Counted from the stretch's first letter, positions 35,578 through 45,100 are shown. The stretch: DNA of 64,000 nucleotides from an uncultured Alteromonadaceae bacterium (GCA_947503265.1 CANNDC010000008.1:1-64000); one strand, 5' to 3'. A program made the numbers and translations. The notes: generated by a model not told the origin, from the sequence alone.

Positions 35578-36420
35578 ATGGCTTATTTAGAACCGAGTGA
35601 ATTCGCTACCAAAATGGTTGACGCGGGTGAACAAAAAATATTTATGTCTACTAAAGACACCTTAATACGTGCTTTTATGGCAGGTGCAATATTGGCATTG
35701 GCAGCGTTTTTTGCCATAACCGTGATTACTAAAACAGGGAATCCACTTATTGGTTCACTACTGTTCCCTGTTGGTTTCATAATGCTGTATTTAATGAAGT
35801 TCGACTTGCTGACTGGTGTTTTCACACTTGTGCCACTTGCCGTGCTCGATAAACGCAATGGTTGCACAATGAATGAACTATGGCGCAATTGGGGGCTAGT
35901 GTTCATCGGTAACTTCGGTGGCGCAATTACGGTTGCCTTCTTTGCCTCCTTTATTCTTACTTACGGTTACCAAATTGAAGGTGGCGCAGTAGCAGAGAAA
36001 GTAAGTACCATAGGTGAATCCAGAACATTGGGTTACAAAGAACAAGGTATCCTTGGTTGGTTTACTATCTTTATTCGCGGCATGCTGTGTAACTGGATGG
36101 TTTCTATGGGTGTAGTAGGTGCAATGATTTCTACATCAGCTGGTTCCAAAATGGCTGCGATGTGGATGCCAATTATGTTGTTCTTCTACATGGCCTTTGA
36201 GCACTCAATTGTAAACATGTTCTTGTTTCCATTCTCAATGATCATGGGTGGTGATTTTACCATCGGCGATTACTTATTGTGGAACGAAATTCCAACTGTA
36301 TTGGGCAACCTAGCTGGCGGATTATTATTGGTCGGATTGCCTTTGTATTTCACACACGTGAAAACGACTAAAGAAAGAAAAGCGAAAGAAAAAGCGACAG
36401 AGACGATAGCTGCTCTTTAA
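35578..36420 (+). CDS. Formate/nitrite transporter (FNT) family channel
   Basis: Six-helix FNT protein of 280 residues. Typical features are the start LEPSEFATKMVDAGEQK, the P-rich KTGNPLIGSLLFPVGF, FDLLTGVFTLVPLAV, IRGMLCNWMVSMG and the AFEHSIVNMFLFPFSM segment that carries the central His. GGAG lies 6 nt before the ATG at 35578, better than the adjacent ATG at 35575. FNT channels carry formate, nitrite, hydrosulphide or related small anions; with cyanase two genes on, cyanate is an attractive cargo, as inference. The gene follows a leader terminator and is itself followed by a strong hairpin before the kinase gene. Confidence 0.92.
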   Translation: MAYLEPSEFATKMVDAGEQKIFMSTKDTLIRAFMAGAILALAAFFAITVITKTGNPLIGSLLFPVGFIMLYLMKFDLLTGVFTLVPLAVLDKRNGCTMNELWRNWGLVFIGNFGGAITVAFFASFILTYGYQIEGGAVAEKVSTIGESRTLGYKEQGILGWFTIFIRGMLCNWMVSMGVVGAMISTSAGSKMAAMWMPIMLFFYMAFEHSIVNMFLFPFSMIMGGDFTIGDYLLWNEIPTVLGNLAGGLLLVGLPLYFTHVKTTKERKAKEKATETIAAL

Positions 36421-36430
36421 GCTTGTTAGC

Positions 36431-36463
36431 ATCAGCGGCCTAGATGGTCGCTGATTTGCTTTT
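36431..36463 (+). terminator. Terminator between the FNT channel and the kinase gene
   Basis: ATCAGCG (36431-36437) pairs with CGCTGAT (36449-36455), followed by TTGCTTTT. It contains the ATG at 36444, an alternative start of the kinase frame, making that start unlikely. Confidence 0.65.
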
Positions 36464-36509
36464 GCACCAACACGGATTAACACACTATGACTTTGCGTTC
36501 TCTTGCATC

Positions 36510-38285
36510 ATGAACCAATCACCCTCTTCTTTGAAAGTGACAATTGGTCAATACAGTTGCAAAGGTGTTAAACCTATCAATCAAGACTTTCATGGCACAG
36601 TAACGCCAAACGAACCTCAACTTACGTTAAAGGGAATCGCCATCGCGTTAGCGGATGGGATCAGTACCAGTGACGTCAGTCAACAAGCAAGTGAAACCGC
36701 AGTAAAGAGCTTTTTAGACGATTATTACTGCACATCTGATGCTTGGTCAGCTCAAACCTCAGGCACTAAAGTAGTTGAGTCCATTAATGGCTGGCTTTCC
36801 GCAAAAACACAAAAAAGTGAATACCGTTTTAACAAAGAAACGGGGTATGTTTGCACATTCAGTGCGTTAGTCATTAAAGCGCATACAGCACATATTTTTC
36901 ATGTTGGTGATAGCAGAATCTATCGAGTGAGAAATAACATACTGGAACAAATAACCAAAGATCATCGGGCTTGGACAGCAGACAAGCAAAGCTATCTAAG
37001 CAGAGCTCTGGGTGTGAACCCAAGAATAGAAGTAGATTATCACTCAGTAACAACACAAGTTGGCGACTACTTTCTTTTGTGCACCGATGGAGTCTATGAA
37101 CATCTTGATTCCGACAAATTATTAACGCAATTGAATAATAGTGAGCAAAGCACTCCAGACATGGTGGCAGAATCAATTGTGTCCCACGCTTTAAGAAACG
37201 GTAGTACTGATAACCTCACATTGCAGATAGTAAAAATCAATGAGCTGCCCGAAACAACAACCAGTATATTGCAGCATCAGATAGATAACCTCTCGCTGCC
37301 TCCAATACTGCATGCCAGACAAACCTTCGATGGCTATCTCATTTTACGAGAAATGCATTCAACGCCCAGAAGTCACGTATATTTGGCAGAAGATACCGAA
37401 ACTCAGTCTCCAGTCATTTTAAAAATTCCCTCAACAGAATTAAGACACGATCCAATTTATTTGGAACGAATTCTGATGGAAGAATGGGTAGCTAGAAAAA
37501 TTACCAGTGACCATGTTATGAAGGCGGCTCGGCAAAATCGTGAACGCCAATATGTCTACAGTGTAATGGAATTTATAGACGGCATCACTCTCAAGCAATG
37601 GTTAATAGATAATCAAAATCCTGATATCGAGACCATTCGCAGTATCGTTGAGCAGATAGCTAAAGGCCTACAGGCCATGCATAGAAATGAAATTCTGCAT
37701 CAAGACCTTAGGCCCGAAAATATAATGATTGATAAGACGGGGACGGTCAAAATCATTGATTTCGGTGGCGTTAAAATAGCCGGTCTAGCCGAAACTCAGC
37801 AAATTAGTCCAGATGACGACATGCAAGGCACCGCCCTCTTTATGGCACCGGAATACTTTATTGGTGAAGCCGCGTCTGAGAGTTCAGATCAGTTTTCTCT
37901 AGCGGTTATTGCCTATTACATGCTCTCTGGCAAATTCCCTTATGGGACTATGATTGCCAAAGCGCGCACTGTTTCTGCACAGAAAAAGTTAAAATATCAA
38001 ACTGTTCTGGATGACGAACGAGAAATTCCAGCATGGATTGATTTAACGCTCAGAAAAGCACTGCACTGTAACCCCTATAAGCGATATGGTGAGCTTTCAG
38101 AATTTATCTACGAGCTTCGGCACCCCAACCCCAAATTCATCAGAAAAAGCCGGCCTCCTTTAGTAGATCGTAATCCTATTCTGTTCTGGAAAAGCCTATC
38201 TGCGATCTTGTTCATCGCAGTCATTGGGCTACTAGCCTATATCGATGACCTTAAAACACTAATTGAGACTTTGTCTCAACCATAA
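36510..38285 (+). CDS. Fused PP2C phosphatase and Ser/Thr protein kinase
   Basis: Bifunctional regulator of 591 residues from the ATG at 36510 (MNQSPSSLKVTIGQYSCKGV). The N-terminal PP2C domain (about 8-240) has ALADGISTSD, HVGDSRIYRV and LCTDGVYEHL metal-site motifs. The C-terminal kinase domain (about 265-545) has VILKIP (ATP Lys), HQDLRPENIM (catalytic loop) and IIDFGGVKI (DFG). One membrane helix lies at the end (LFWKSLSAILFIAVIGLLAY). Fusions of this design occur in nitrite/nitrate and cyanate clusters of marine gammaproteobacteria, presumably to control the channel or enzyme by phosphorylation; the substrates are unknown. An ATG at 36444 lies within the preceding terminator hairpin. Confidence 0.9.
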   Translation: MNQSPSSLKVTIGQYSCKGVKPINQDFHGTVTPNEPQLTLKGIAIALADGISTSDVSQQASETAVKSFLDDYYCTSDAWSAQTSGTKVVESINGWLSAKTQKSEYRFNKETGYVCTFSALVIKAHTAHIFHVGDSRIYRVRNNILEQITKDHRAWTADKQSYLSRALGVNPRIEVDYHSVTTQVGDYFLLCTDGVYEHLDSDKLLTQLNNSEQSTPDMVAESIVSHALRNGSTDNLTLQIVKINELPETTTSILQHQIDNLSLPPILHARQTFDGYLILREMHSTPRSHVYLAEDTETQSPVILKIPSTELRHDPIYLERILMEEWVARKITSDHVMKAARQNRERQYVYSVMEFIDGITLKQWLIDNQNPDIETIRSIVEQIAKGLQAMHRNEILHQDLRPENIMIDKTGTVKIIDFGGVKIAGLAETQQISPDDDMQGTALFMAPEYFIGEAASESSDQFSLAVIAYYMLSGKFPYGTMIAKARTVSAQKKLKYQTVLDDEREIPAWIDLTLRKALHCNPYKRYGELSEFIYELRHPNPKFIRKSRPPLVDRNPILFWKSLSAILFIAVIGLLAYIDDLKTLIETLSQP

Positions 38286-38309
38286 ACAATTGAAAAATGA
38301 GGAAATACT

Positions 38310-38759
38310 ATGATCACTAGTAGAGAAGAAGTAACAGCACAAATCATGTCTGCAAAAGTGCTAAAAAGTATTAAGTGGAGCGATGTCGCATCGGCAATCG
38401 GCCTATCGAAAGAATGGACGACTTCGGCTTGCTTAGGACAAATGGCCTGCGATAAAGCGCAAGCAACTAAGATTGGCGAAATCTTCGACTTGTCTGACGA
38501 AGCCGTTGCCTGGCTACAAATTGCTCCTTACAAAGGTTCATTGCCGACGGCTGTACCGACTGATCCGCTAATTTACCGTTGGTATGAAGTGGTGAACGTC
38601 TATGGCTCGACAATCAAAGAATTAATCCATGAAGAATTTGGCGATGGCATCATGAGTGCAATCGATTTCTCCATGGACATTCAGCGTGAAGAGAATGAAA
38701 AAGGTGACCGTGTCAACGTAGTGCTCTCAGGTAAGTTTTTACCTTATAAGACGTACTAG
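38310..38759 (+). CDS. cynS: Cyanase (cyanate hydratase)
   Basis: CynS of 149 residues converts cyanate plus bicarbonate to ammonia and CO2 via carbamate. An N-terminal helical domain (REEVTAQIMSAKVLKSIKW, then IGLSKEWTTSACLGQ) is followed by the C-terminal catalytic domain. That domain keeps PTDPLIYRWYEVVNVYGSTI (Arg in IYRWYE), the KELIHEEFGDGIMSAIDF segment (catalytic Glu and Ser) and the terminal LSGKFLPY. AGGA precedes the ATG at a normal distance. It follows the phosphatase/kinase gene by 24 bp, so the two share a transcript. Length matches the family. Confidence 0.97.
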   Translation: MITSREEVTAQIMSAKVLKSIKWSDVASAIGLSKEWTTSACLGQMACDKAQATKIGEIFDLSDEAVAWLQIAPYKGSLPTAVPTDPLIYRWYEVVNVYGSTIKELIHEEFGDGIMSAIDFSMDIQREENEKGDRVNVVLSGKFLPYKTY

Positions 38760-38777
38760 AATACGAGAAATACAGGT

Positions 38778-38845
38778 GCCAGCTAACCTCGTCTTGGGGC
38801 AGAATCATAGCTCAGTCTAGTCAATGCTAGCTTGGGTTAGCTGGC
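38778..38845. terminator. Long-range inverted repeat after cynS
   Basis: GCCAGCTAACC (38778-38788) and GGTTAGCTGGC (38835-38845) are perfect complements, extendable to 13 bp with a G-U pair, 46 nt apart, with AGCT repeats inside. It lies between the convergent cynS and TIMP-like genes and ends 4 bp before the latter. No T-run follows, so it may be a bidirectional structure or a small repeat element. Confidence 0.5.
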
Positions 38846-38849
38846 GCTG

Positions 38850-39302
38850 CTATTGGGCCGTCAACTCTTCCAGTTGCGATACAACGTCTTCAGCAGACAC
38901 ATTTTTAAACCCAAGTGCTTTACTTAGAGTTCCGGCTTGTAAAACTCGACTTCCCGAACAGGTATTCACGTGAGAATTCTTTTTATCATCGATAGATGCG
39001 AACAGCACAAACACCCAGCCGGGTTCTGCGTATACGCCACATGAAGCGGTATTTTTACCTGTATGATACCGATGTTTCTCCCCTGCTTTCCCCTCGCCTT
39101 TATAGGCATTTTTCATCAATACAAAATGAAGAATATTGTAGGTTTCAAATTCTTCAATTGAATCAAGGATTCCTATGGTGACTGAGCTAGCATCATTAAA
39201 ATAGTCCGACAGATTTCGTTCAGCACAGCGACACCCATAGGCATCTGCTGGTATCAGGCACAATACAAAAATTAGAGAGACTAATGTTTTGGTGTATTTC
39301 AC
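38850..39302 (-). CDS. Exported Cys-rich protein, TIMP/netrin-like N-terminus
   Basis: Small exported protein of 150 residues. The chosen GTG at 39302 overlaps the stop of the upstream gene (GTGA). It gives a proper signal peptide (KYTKTLVSLIFVLCLIPADAYG) with cleavage just before CRCAERN, so Cys would be the first or second mature residue. That start, followed by ASSVTIGILDSIEEF, resembles the NTR fold of tissue-inhibitor-of-metalloproteinase-like proteins. More Cys (CGVY, TCSGS) could form disulphides. Reading the frame further upstream to 39437 would run inside the neighbouring gene and bury the signal peptide. Role unknown; inhibitor function is only a structural analogy. Confidence 0.65.
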   Translation of the reverse strand: MKYTKTLVSLIFVLCLIPADAYGCRCAERNLSDYFNDASSVTIGILDSIEEFETYNILHFVLMKNAYKGEGKAGEKHRYHTGKNTASCGVYAEPGWVFVLFASIDDKKNSHVNTCSGSRVLQAGTLSKALGFKNVSAEDVVSQLEELTAQ

Positions 39303-39940
39303 TTTGTTCGCCCAATCAACCAGCCAGCAATGACACCCAAAACTAATGCCACAGGTGCAAAAAATAGTGGTGCTATGACCAGTTCCAATCCATGAGGGAA
39401 ACCGGGAAAAGTTTTGTCTGGTAGAAAATTTGGCCAATAGGTTAAATTAGCCCAAAGCATGATAAACAAAATGGCTAATCCACCGCCTAATGCCACGCCA
39501 ATTTGAACAGATTCGCTGGCTTGGCGACGTCTAAATACCCAAAGTATTACAGCAAAAATGGCAAACGGCAGCAGGCTAAGCAAAGCCGTGAGTAATGGGT
39601 TGCGTTTAGCTTGGCCGTACTGTTCCAATAGAGACGCAAATCCGGTACCTGTGTGGTCAGCCGAAAGTGCATAACTAATCAAGTATGCCAATGGCGATAC
39701 CAATAGTAGTGTCGCAAGTAGCAACAACCAGAAAATCATCCACGGTTTTTTCATTAATTTAATCCAAGTCAATATGCTTTGCTTTATCGATAAAAGTGTC
39801 AGTAAAAGCCAACCTAGCCTCAGTAAACGCTTCTTTGGAAAAGCTGCCCCAATGGGGGTAAGTATTAAAATACAACTCGAAGAAAGCTTCACCCACTTCG
39901 GGTAATAAAAAACTCCATATTTTTTCCACAATTCATCCAT
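39299..39940 (-). CDS. Polytopic membrane protein, unrecognised
   Basis: Up to 213 residues with about five hydrophobic segments. ATG at 39940 gives an extra N-terminal helix (RLGWLLLTLLSIKQSILTW), while an internal ATG at 39754 (MKKPWMIFWLLLLATLLLVS) looks like a more natural start with a Lys-Lys signal anchor. Neither has a strong ribosome-binding site. The rest comprises LLSLLPFAIFAVILWVF, a Gly-rich helix and a terminal helix ending in IGRTK. The stop overlaps the TIMP-like gene (GTGA), so they form an operon. No family assigned. Confidence 0.55.
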   Translation of the reverse strand: MDELWKKYGVFYYPKWVKLSSSCILILTPIGAAFPKKRLLRLGWLLLTLLSIKQSILTWIKLMKKPWMIFWLLLLATLLLVSPLAYLISYALSADHTGTGFASLLEQYGQAKRNPLLTALLSLLPFAIFAVILWVFRRRQASESVQIGVALGGGLAILFIMLWANLTYWPNFLPDKTFPGFPHGLELVIAPLFFAPVALVLGVIAGWLIGRTK

Positions 39941-40094
39941 TTTTAGCGCGTATTATTAAATATGACGCTGGATATTTTGCAATTTGCTTCCAAGGACTAA
40001 GTGTAGGTGTATTGCCCCTTGATTCAAGTTTGGTCAAAATTGCTACAGCGTCCCCATGCTCTCGTTGGCGCAAACAATTGGTTCTGGAGGTTTT

Positions 40095-41924
40095 ATGGTA
40101 GTTTTTTTATTTACCAAACGGATGCTTTCCCAAATAAGGTTTCAAATACCGGTAAAAGGGGTTGTACATCTACCCACTATCGCCCTGTTGTTTTACATGT
40201 TTTCTGCCAGTCAGGCCTTTGGAATACAATGTGAGCTTGAGATTGTCAACGAGTGGGGCACGGGGTATACCGCTTCGGTAAAGATCACTAATGATACCGA
40301 GCAATCGATTGACGGGTGGAGTGTTTCGATTGACTATAGTGATGCAACGCAAATTAATAACACTTGGAATGCTAAATTAACAGGTGCAAACCCTTACCTC
40401 GCAAGCAATGCTAACTACAATGGCTCAATTGGCCCAAATCGATCCGTCACTTTTGGTTTTAATGCATCCAAAGGCGTAGCGAACACACCAGTCACACTTC
40501 CAGTGCTGGGAGATAGTTGCGCATCAGACACATCAAACCTGCCGCCCGATGTAGTAGCAACTAGCTCTACATTGAGTGGTGTAAGCCCACTAATAGTCGA
40601 ATTTGATGCTAGCCAATCATCCGACCCTGAGGGAGCAACAATTCTGTATTCTTGGGACTTTGGCGATGGCAACTATGCTGACCAAGCCAGTCCAACACAT
40701 ACCTACAGCCAAGCTGGCGATTACCGAGCATCGCTTATTGTCAGTGACGGTATTCTCAGCGCTCCTCCCGTTTATTTTGATGTGAAGGTAGAATCGCCTC
40801 CACTTAGCGATGCCGTGTGTGAGTTCTCTGTCAACAATGATTGGCTATCCGGTTTTACAGGACAAATAAGAGTTTATAACCACACAGATGCCACTATTGA
40901 AGGCTGGAATGTATCCTTAAGCTTTGACGACAACACTTCACTAAGTGGGGTGTGGGATGCCTCTTATTCAGGCAACAATCCCTACCAAATCAGCAACGCC
41001 AATTATAACCAAACTATTGAGTCTGGAGGCTACGCCACCTTTGGTTTTAACGCTCAAAAAGGCACCTCAGGCAGCGCGCCCACTTCCCCAATGTTAGGAG
41101 GTGTCTGCGGATCTAATGTCGATGTAAATCAAAAACCCATCGCTGTAGCCAATGTTTCTCCACGCCAAGGTGTTGCCCCGCTTACAGTAACCATGACAGC
41201 ATTGGAATCAAATGATCCTGATGGTGATACCTTAACTTACCTATGGGGTTTTGATGATGGGAGTACATCTACCCAAGCTGAATTGGAAAAAACCTTTGAG
41301 CAACCCGGAAGTTACAACGTCAGCTTAACTGTAAACGATGGTGAAATTAGTTCTGACATCGTTAATATTGGCATTGAAGTACTTGATCCAACAGCACAAG
41401 TTGGCTATCAGTTAAACCCGCAAAAATCGTCACTGTATTTTGTTTCAACCAAAAAAACACATCTAATGGAAAACCACTTTTTTACGGATATGGCCGGTAA
41501 CATTAGCCCTACGGGTGAAGCGTCTCTGACCATAGACCTAAATAGTGTTGAGACGGGTATCGACATACGAAACCAGCGAATGCGTGATTATCTTTTCGAA
41601 ACAACGAGTTTTCCTGAAGCTGTAGTCAACCTGAATCTAGATATGGAAATGCTGACTAACATCGCCCAAGGTGCAAGCATAAAACATGACATTTCGGCTC
41701 AATTGTCCCTTCACGGCTTCACTGCGCTGCTAGAAACACAAGTGAAAATTACTAAGCTCACCGAGACCAGTCTGATGGTACAAAACGTTCTGCCAATTAT
41801 TGTCAATGCTAGCGATTTTGATTTGGAAGCCGGCATTGAGACCCTTCGAGAGCTAGCAAGTCTTAGTGTGATTAGTTACACGGTTCCAACAAACTTTACC
41901 CTTATTTTTGATGCTCAACCTTAG
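40095..41924 (+). CDS. Exported CBM2-PKD-CBM2-PKD-YceI protein
   Basis: Protein of 609 residues from the ATG at 40095, 4 nt after GGAGG; the signal peptide ends FSASQAFG. Two cellulose-binding family 2 modules (about 45-140 and 241-337) each have a Cys at both ends and NEWGTGY or NNDWLSGF aromatic motifs. They alternate with two PKD domains (about 150-232 and 345-432; WDFGDG, WGFDDG). A YceI-type lipocalin-like domain (about 437-605) closes the protein. YceI domains bind isoprenoid quinone-like or amphiphilic ligands. Similar CBM2-YceI proteins (Cbp2D/Cbp2E type) of Cellvibrio and Saccharophagus are thought to pass electrons during cellulose oxidation. It heads a three-gene unit. Confidence 0.85.
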   Translation: MVVFLFTKRMLSQIRFQIPVKGVVHLPTIALLFYMFSASQAFGIQCELEIVNEWGTGYTASVKITNDTEQSIDGWSVSIDYSDATQINNTWNAKLTGANPYLASNANYNGSIGPNRSVTFGFNASKGVANTPVTLPVLGDSCASDTSNLPPDVVATSSTLSGVSPLIVEFDASQSSDPEGATILYSWDFGDGNYADQASPTHTYSQAGDYRASLIVSDGILSAPPVYFDVKVESPPLSDAVCEFSVNNDWLSGFTGQIRVYNHTDATIEGWNVSLSFDDNTSLSGVWDASYSGNNPYQISNANYNQTIESGGYATFGFNAQKGTSGSAPTSPMLGGVCGSNVDVNQKPIAVANVSPRQGVAPLTVTMTALESNDPDGDTLTYLWGFDDGSTSTQAELEKTFEQPGSYNVSLTVNDGEISSDIVNIGIEVLDPTAQVGYQLNPQKSSLYFVSTKKTHLMENHFFTDMAGNISPTGEASLTIDLNSVETGIDIRNQRMRDYLFETTSFPEAVVNLNLDMEMLTNIAQGASIKHDISAQLSLHGFTALLETQVKITKLTETSLMVQNVLPIIVNASDFDLEAGIETLRELASLSVISYTVPTNFTLIFDAQP

Positions 41925-41936
41925 TCAGGAGGCAAG

Positions 41937-44900
41937 ATGATGAATTTTTTAAATACAAACGTCACCACCTCTGTTCGTATCGGGGTAAAGAAACTAGCAT
42001 GTATCAGCGCGTTGTTGCTTTTTGCTCAATCTGCAGGCGCTGCAGAATGTCATTACGACATCGTCGACAATTGGAATAGTGGATTCAAAGTTGAGGTGTC
42101 GATCATCAATGATGGACCAGCAATCGAAGATTGGCAGATTGATTGGCAATGGACCGATGGCGCTACCCTAAACAATAGCTGGAATGCCAATTTTGATTGT
42201 CAGTCAGGTAGTTGCAGTGTTACACCACCAACTTACGCCACAACAATAGCCAATGGACAGACTTATACCTTCGGATTTGTTGCCAATAAAGGTGTAGATG
42301 AGCCTTCAGTAGTTTCCATTAGCAGTGACATATGCAACGACTCACAGATTCCAAATACAGCCAGAGTAGCTTGGCAGCTTGATGCTGAGAACTCAAGTAT
42401 CCACTATGTATCAGTGAAAAAAGATCACATTGCAGAAGTGAATACTTTCCTTGCGGCAGATGGTGAAGCCTCGGCACTGAATGGTTCCATAGAATCTAAT
42501 GGCAATGCATTATTTAGTGTAGATTTAAACGACGTTTCCAGCGGTATTGAAATTCGCGATGGTAGGCTCGTGTCATTGCTATTTGAAACTGGGCTTCTGC
42601 CAACGGCTTATTTCAATAGCAGTATTGATTTGAACTCGTTGACTACCCTGAATGTCGGCGAAACGATTCAACAATCACTCACTGGTACGCTAATCTTACA
42701 TGGCGTTCAGCAAGACATTATCTCAGAAGTACTTATCGCTAAATTGTCACCTACACAAATATCTGTATCGACCCTCGCTCCGGTAATTATTGACAGCAAG
42801 AATTTTGATTTAGACGCAGGTATTGAAGCCCTGCGACTGGTCGCTAATCTCAGTTCAATTGGAGAGTCAGTGCCCGTGTATTTTTCCCTGACGTTTACGG
42901 CCAATACCGAAGAAACTACCCAACCCTTAGCAATGCCAACGCCACCATTTGCACCTTCTGAACTGCAAGCTACGTTTGATCCGGTCAACTTGCAGGCTAA
43001 TTTGGCATGGCTGGACAACAGTGAGCTAGAAACAGACGTGTTAGTGAGGCGCAAGGCCATTGACGGTCGTTGGCAGACCATCGCCGAATTAGCTGCGAAT
43101 GCCACAGGCCTTATCGAAGGATTGCCAGACGCTGGCGAATTTAACTATAAAGTGATTTCGCTCAATAACGGGGTCCCCTCTTTACCTAGCAATATTGCAA
43201 ATGTTTTAGTAACCGAGGGGAACCAACTTGCACGGGGTCAGCAGATTTATCAAAACGATTGTGCAGCGTGTCATGGTCAAAATGGTGAAGGCATTGGCAG
43301 CTTCCCCGCTATTAATACGGAGCGCAATGTTGCTGATATGATCGACTACATTCGCGACTTTATGCCGCAAGGCAACGCAGCAACGTGCGATCAACAGTGT
43401 GCCGAAGACGTGGCTGTATTTATTGAAACTTTGTGGGTGACACAAGCCACCTGTGACGTCGACTTAACGCCAATTAGCTATGGTCCACGACAGTTAAAAA
43501 TCCTGACTCGGTTTGAATATCAAAACAGTGTAGAAGATTTACTCGGCGTCGACTTTGCTGCCTCAGACGGCTTATCAGAAGACACAAAAGTTGGTTTTTT
43601 CTTAAATAATACCTATGCTGCAATTGTACCTACCTCCTACAGCAACTACTTGCTGGTAGCAGAAGAGATTGCACAATGGTCTGCACAAAGAGACTTTGCA
43701 CCAGCCCTTGAATGTACCAGTTATAATCAGGATTGCGCAGATAAATTCGTTGCGGAATTTGGTCCGAAAATATTCCGTCGCCCATTGCATGAGGAAGAAG
43801 TGACAACCTATCTCACTATGGCAAACGGCAGTCATACGAGTGGCGATGTAAAATTGGGTATCCAACTCGCGTTGGAAGGAATGTTGTCTTCGCCGCAGTT
43901 TTTGTATCGCCACGAATTAGGTGAAACAGCTATCGATAACCCAGATATTGACTCAGATGCTTATGAGTTAACCCCGCACGAAATGGCAACTTTCCTTGCA
44001 TATACCTTTACTGGTTCAACACCAGACCAGACGTTGTTAGACGCTGCAAACAACGATCTGCTTGAAACCGATGAGCAAATAATGACACAGATCGCACGGA
44101 TAGCGGATAACGCCAAAGGCGTAATGAGTAAATTCGTCGGGAGTTGGCTTGGTACTGAAGACCTTGATTTGGCCGCAAAAGATCAAACGGCTTGGCCTGA
44201 ATTCGCTGATTTAGTGCCCCATATGATCAACGAAATGAATGAGATGTTTTCTTATGTTATGTTGGAGCCCAATGAAAATTTTCGTTCTTTGTATACAGCA
44301 GACTACACCTTTATCAATGAAGCACTGGCCCAGCATTACGACATAGCTGGCGTTGAAGGCGACGAAATTCGCAAGGTAGACACCAATGACCGAGGTGGAA
44401 TTTTAGCCAATGGGGCATTTATGGCGCGTTGGGGGGAACAAGTAGAGACCTCGCCAATTTTACGCTCGGTTCGCGTCAGACGGCGTATGTTGTGTCAAGA
44501 CCAACCCGATCCTCCGGCCGGTACTTTTGCAGCGCGTGAAGAAAAGCTCGCTGAGTTATCTGAATTGCTGCAAGACCCGACAACGACTAATCGTCTCAAG
44601 TACCATAGGTTAACCGAAGACACACCTTGCACTAACTGCCATTTGCAATATATCAATCCTCTTGGGTTTGGCATGGAAGATTTTGATACTGTGGGTAGAG
44701 TCCGTAGCACTGATTTAAATGGTAATCAGATAGATGCAATGGGAGAACTTTTTGCTCCTATTAGCTATAGCGACATCGACACCTTTATTCCTTTTGTAGG
44801 AACCCAAGAACTAGGGGGCATCATCGCCGACTTAGAATCAGCACAATCTTGTTTACCTAAACAAATGTTCCGCTATGTCTTAGGTGTTGGACATCAAGAG

Positions 44901-45074
44901 ATAGATCCTGCAAACCCGGAAAGTACGCCATTATCTGATGCGGAAAAGTCTGGTTATGCATGTGAAATTGACAGATTAACTAACACATTAATGGATGAAA
45001 GCCCAAGAGCGATGTTAGAAAAATTTGGTGCCTTACAAGCGGTTCGATACAGAAAAGCCTGGCAAAGAAACTAA
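41937..45074 (+). CDS. CBM2-YceI-Fn3-cytochrome c protein with DUF1587/1595/1592/1588/1585
   Basis: Exported protein of 1045 residues. The signal peptide ends SAGAAE. In order it has a CBM2 module (about 38-131, CHYDIVDNWNSGF), a YceI domain (about 142-305), an Fn3-like domain (about 320-405), and a cytochrome c with heme site CAACH (about 442-446). Then comes the planctomycete-type series DUF1587 (LTRFEYQNSVEDLLG), DUF1595, DUF1592 and DUF1588 (DRGGILANGAFM; CTNCH at about 898, perhaps a second heme) and DUF1585. Heme domains next to binding modules point to a redox partner working on insoluble polysaccharide outside the cell. The start is 12 bp after the upstream stop, with AGGAGG. Confidence 0.88.
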   Translation: MMNFLNTNVTTSVRIGVKKLACISALLLFAQSAGAAECHYDIVDNWNSGFKVEVSIINDGPAIEDWQIDWQWTDGATLNNSWNANFDCQSGSCSVTPPTYATTIANGQTYTFGFVANKGVDEPSVVSISSDICNDSQIPNTARVAWQLDAENSSIHYVSVKKDHIAEVNTFLAADGEASALNGSIESNGNALFSVDLNDVSSGIEIRDGRLVSLLFETGLLPTAYFNSSIDLNSLTTLNVGETIQQSLTGTLILHGVQQDIISEVLIAKLSPTQISVSTLAPVIIDSKNFDLDAGIEALRLVANLSSIGESVPVYFSLTFTANTEETTQPLAMPTPPFAPSELQATFDPVNLQANLAWLDNSELETDVLVRRKAIDGRWQTIAELAANATGLIEGLPDAGEFNYKVISLNNGVPSLPSNIANVLVTEGNQLARGQQIYQNDCAACHGQNGEGIGSFPAINTERNVADMIDYIRDFMPQGNAATCDQQCAEDVAVFIETLWVTQATCDVDLTPISYGPRQLKILTRFEYQNSVEDLLGVDFAASDGLSEDTKVGFFLNNTYAAIVPTSYSNYLLVAEEIAQWSAQRDFAPALECTSYNQDCADKFVAEFGPKIFRRPLHEEEVTTYLTMANGSHTSGDVKLGIQLALEGMLSSPQFLYRHELGETAIDNPDIDSDAYELTPHEMATFLAYTFTGSTPDQTLLDAANNDLLETDEQIMTQIARIADNAKGVMSKFVGSWLGTEDLDLAAKDQTAWPEFADLVPHMINEMNEMFSYVMLEPNENFRSLYTADYTFINEALAQHYDIAGVEGDEIRKVDTNDRGGILANGAFMARWGEQVETSPILRSVRVRRRMLCQDQPDPPAGTFAAREEKLAELSELLQDPTTTNRLKYHRLTEDTPCTNCHLQYINPLGFGMEDFDTVGRVRSTDLNGNQIDAMGELFAPISYSDIDTFIPFVGTQELGGIIADLESAQSCLPKQMFRYVLGVGHQEIDPANPESTPLSDAEKSGYACEIDRLTNTLMDESPRAMLEKFGALQAVRYRKAWQRN

Positions 45075-45100
45075 CTGACAATAGATTAGAGGAATCAATC

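Noticed and set aside
36444..36509. Upstream ATG of the PP2C-kinase gene at 36444
   Set aside because: It lies inside the FNT terminator hairpin; the ATG at 36510 gives the usual beginning of the PP2C domain, although its ribosome-binding site is weak.
39303..39437. N-terminal extension of the TIMP-like protein to 39437
   Set aside because: It would lie inside the coding region of the upstream membrane protein in another frame and hide the signal peptide; the GTG overlapping the stop as GTGA is more natural.
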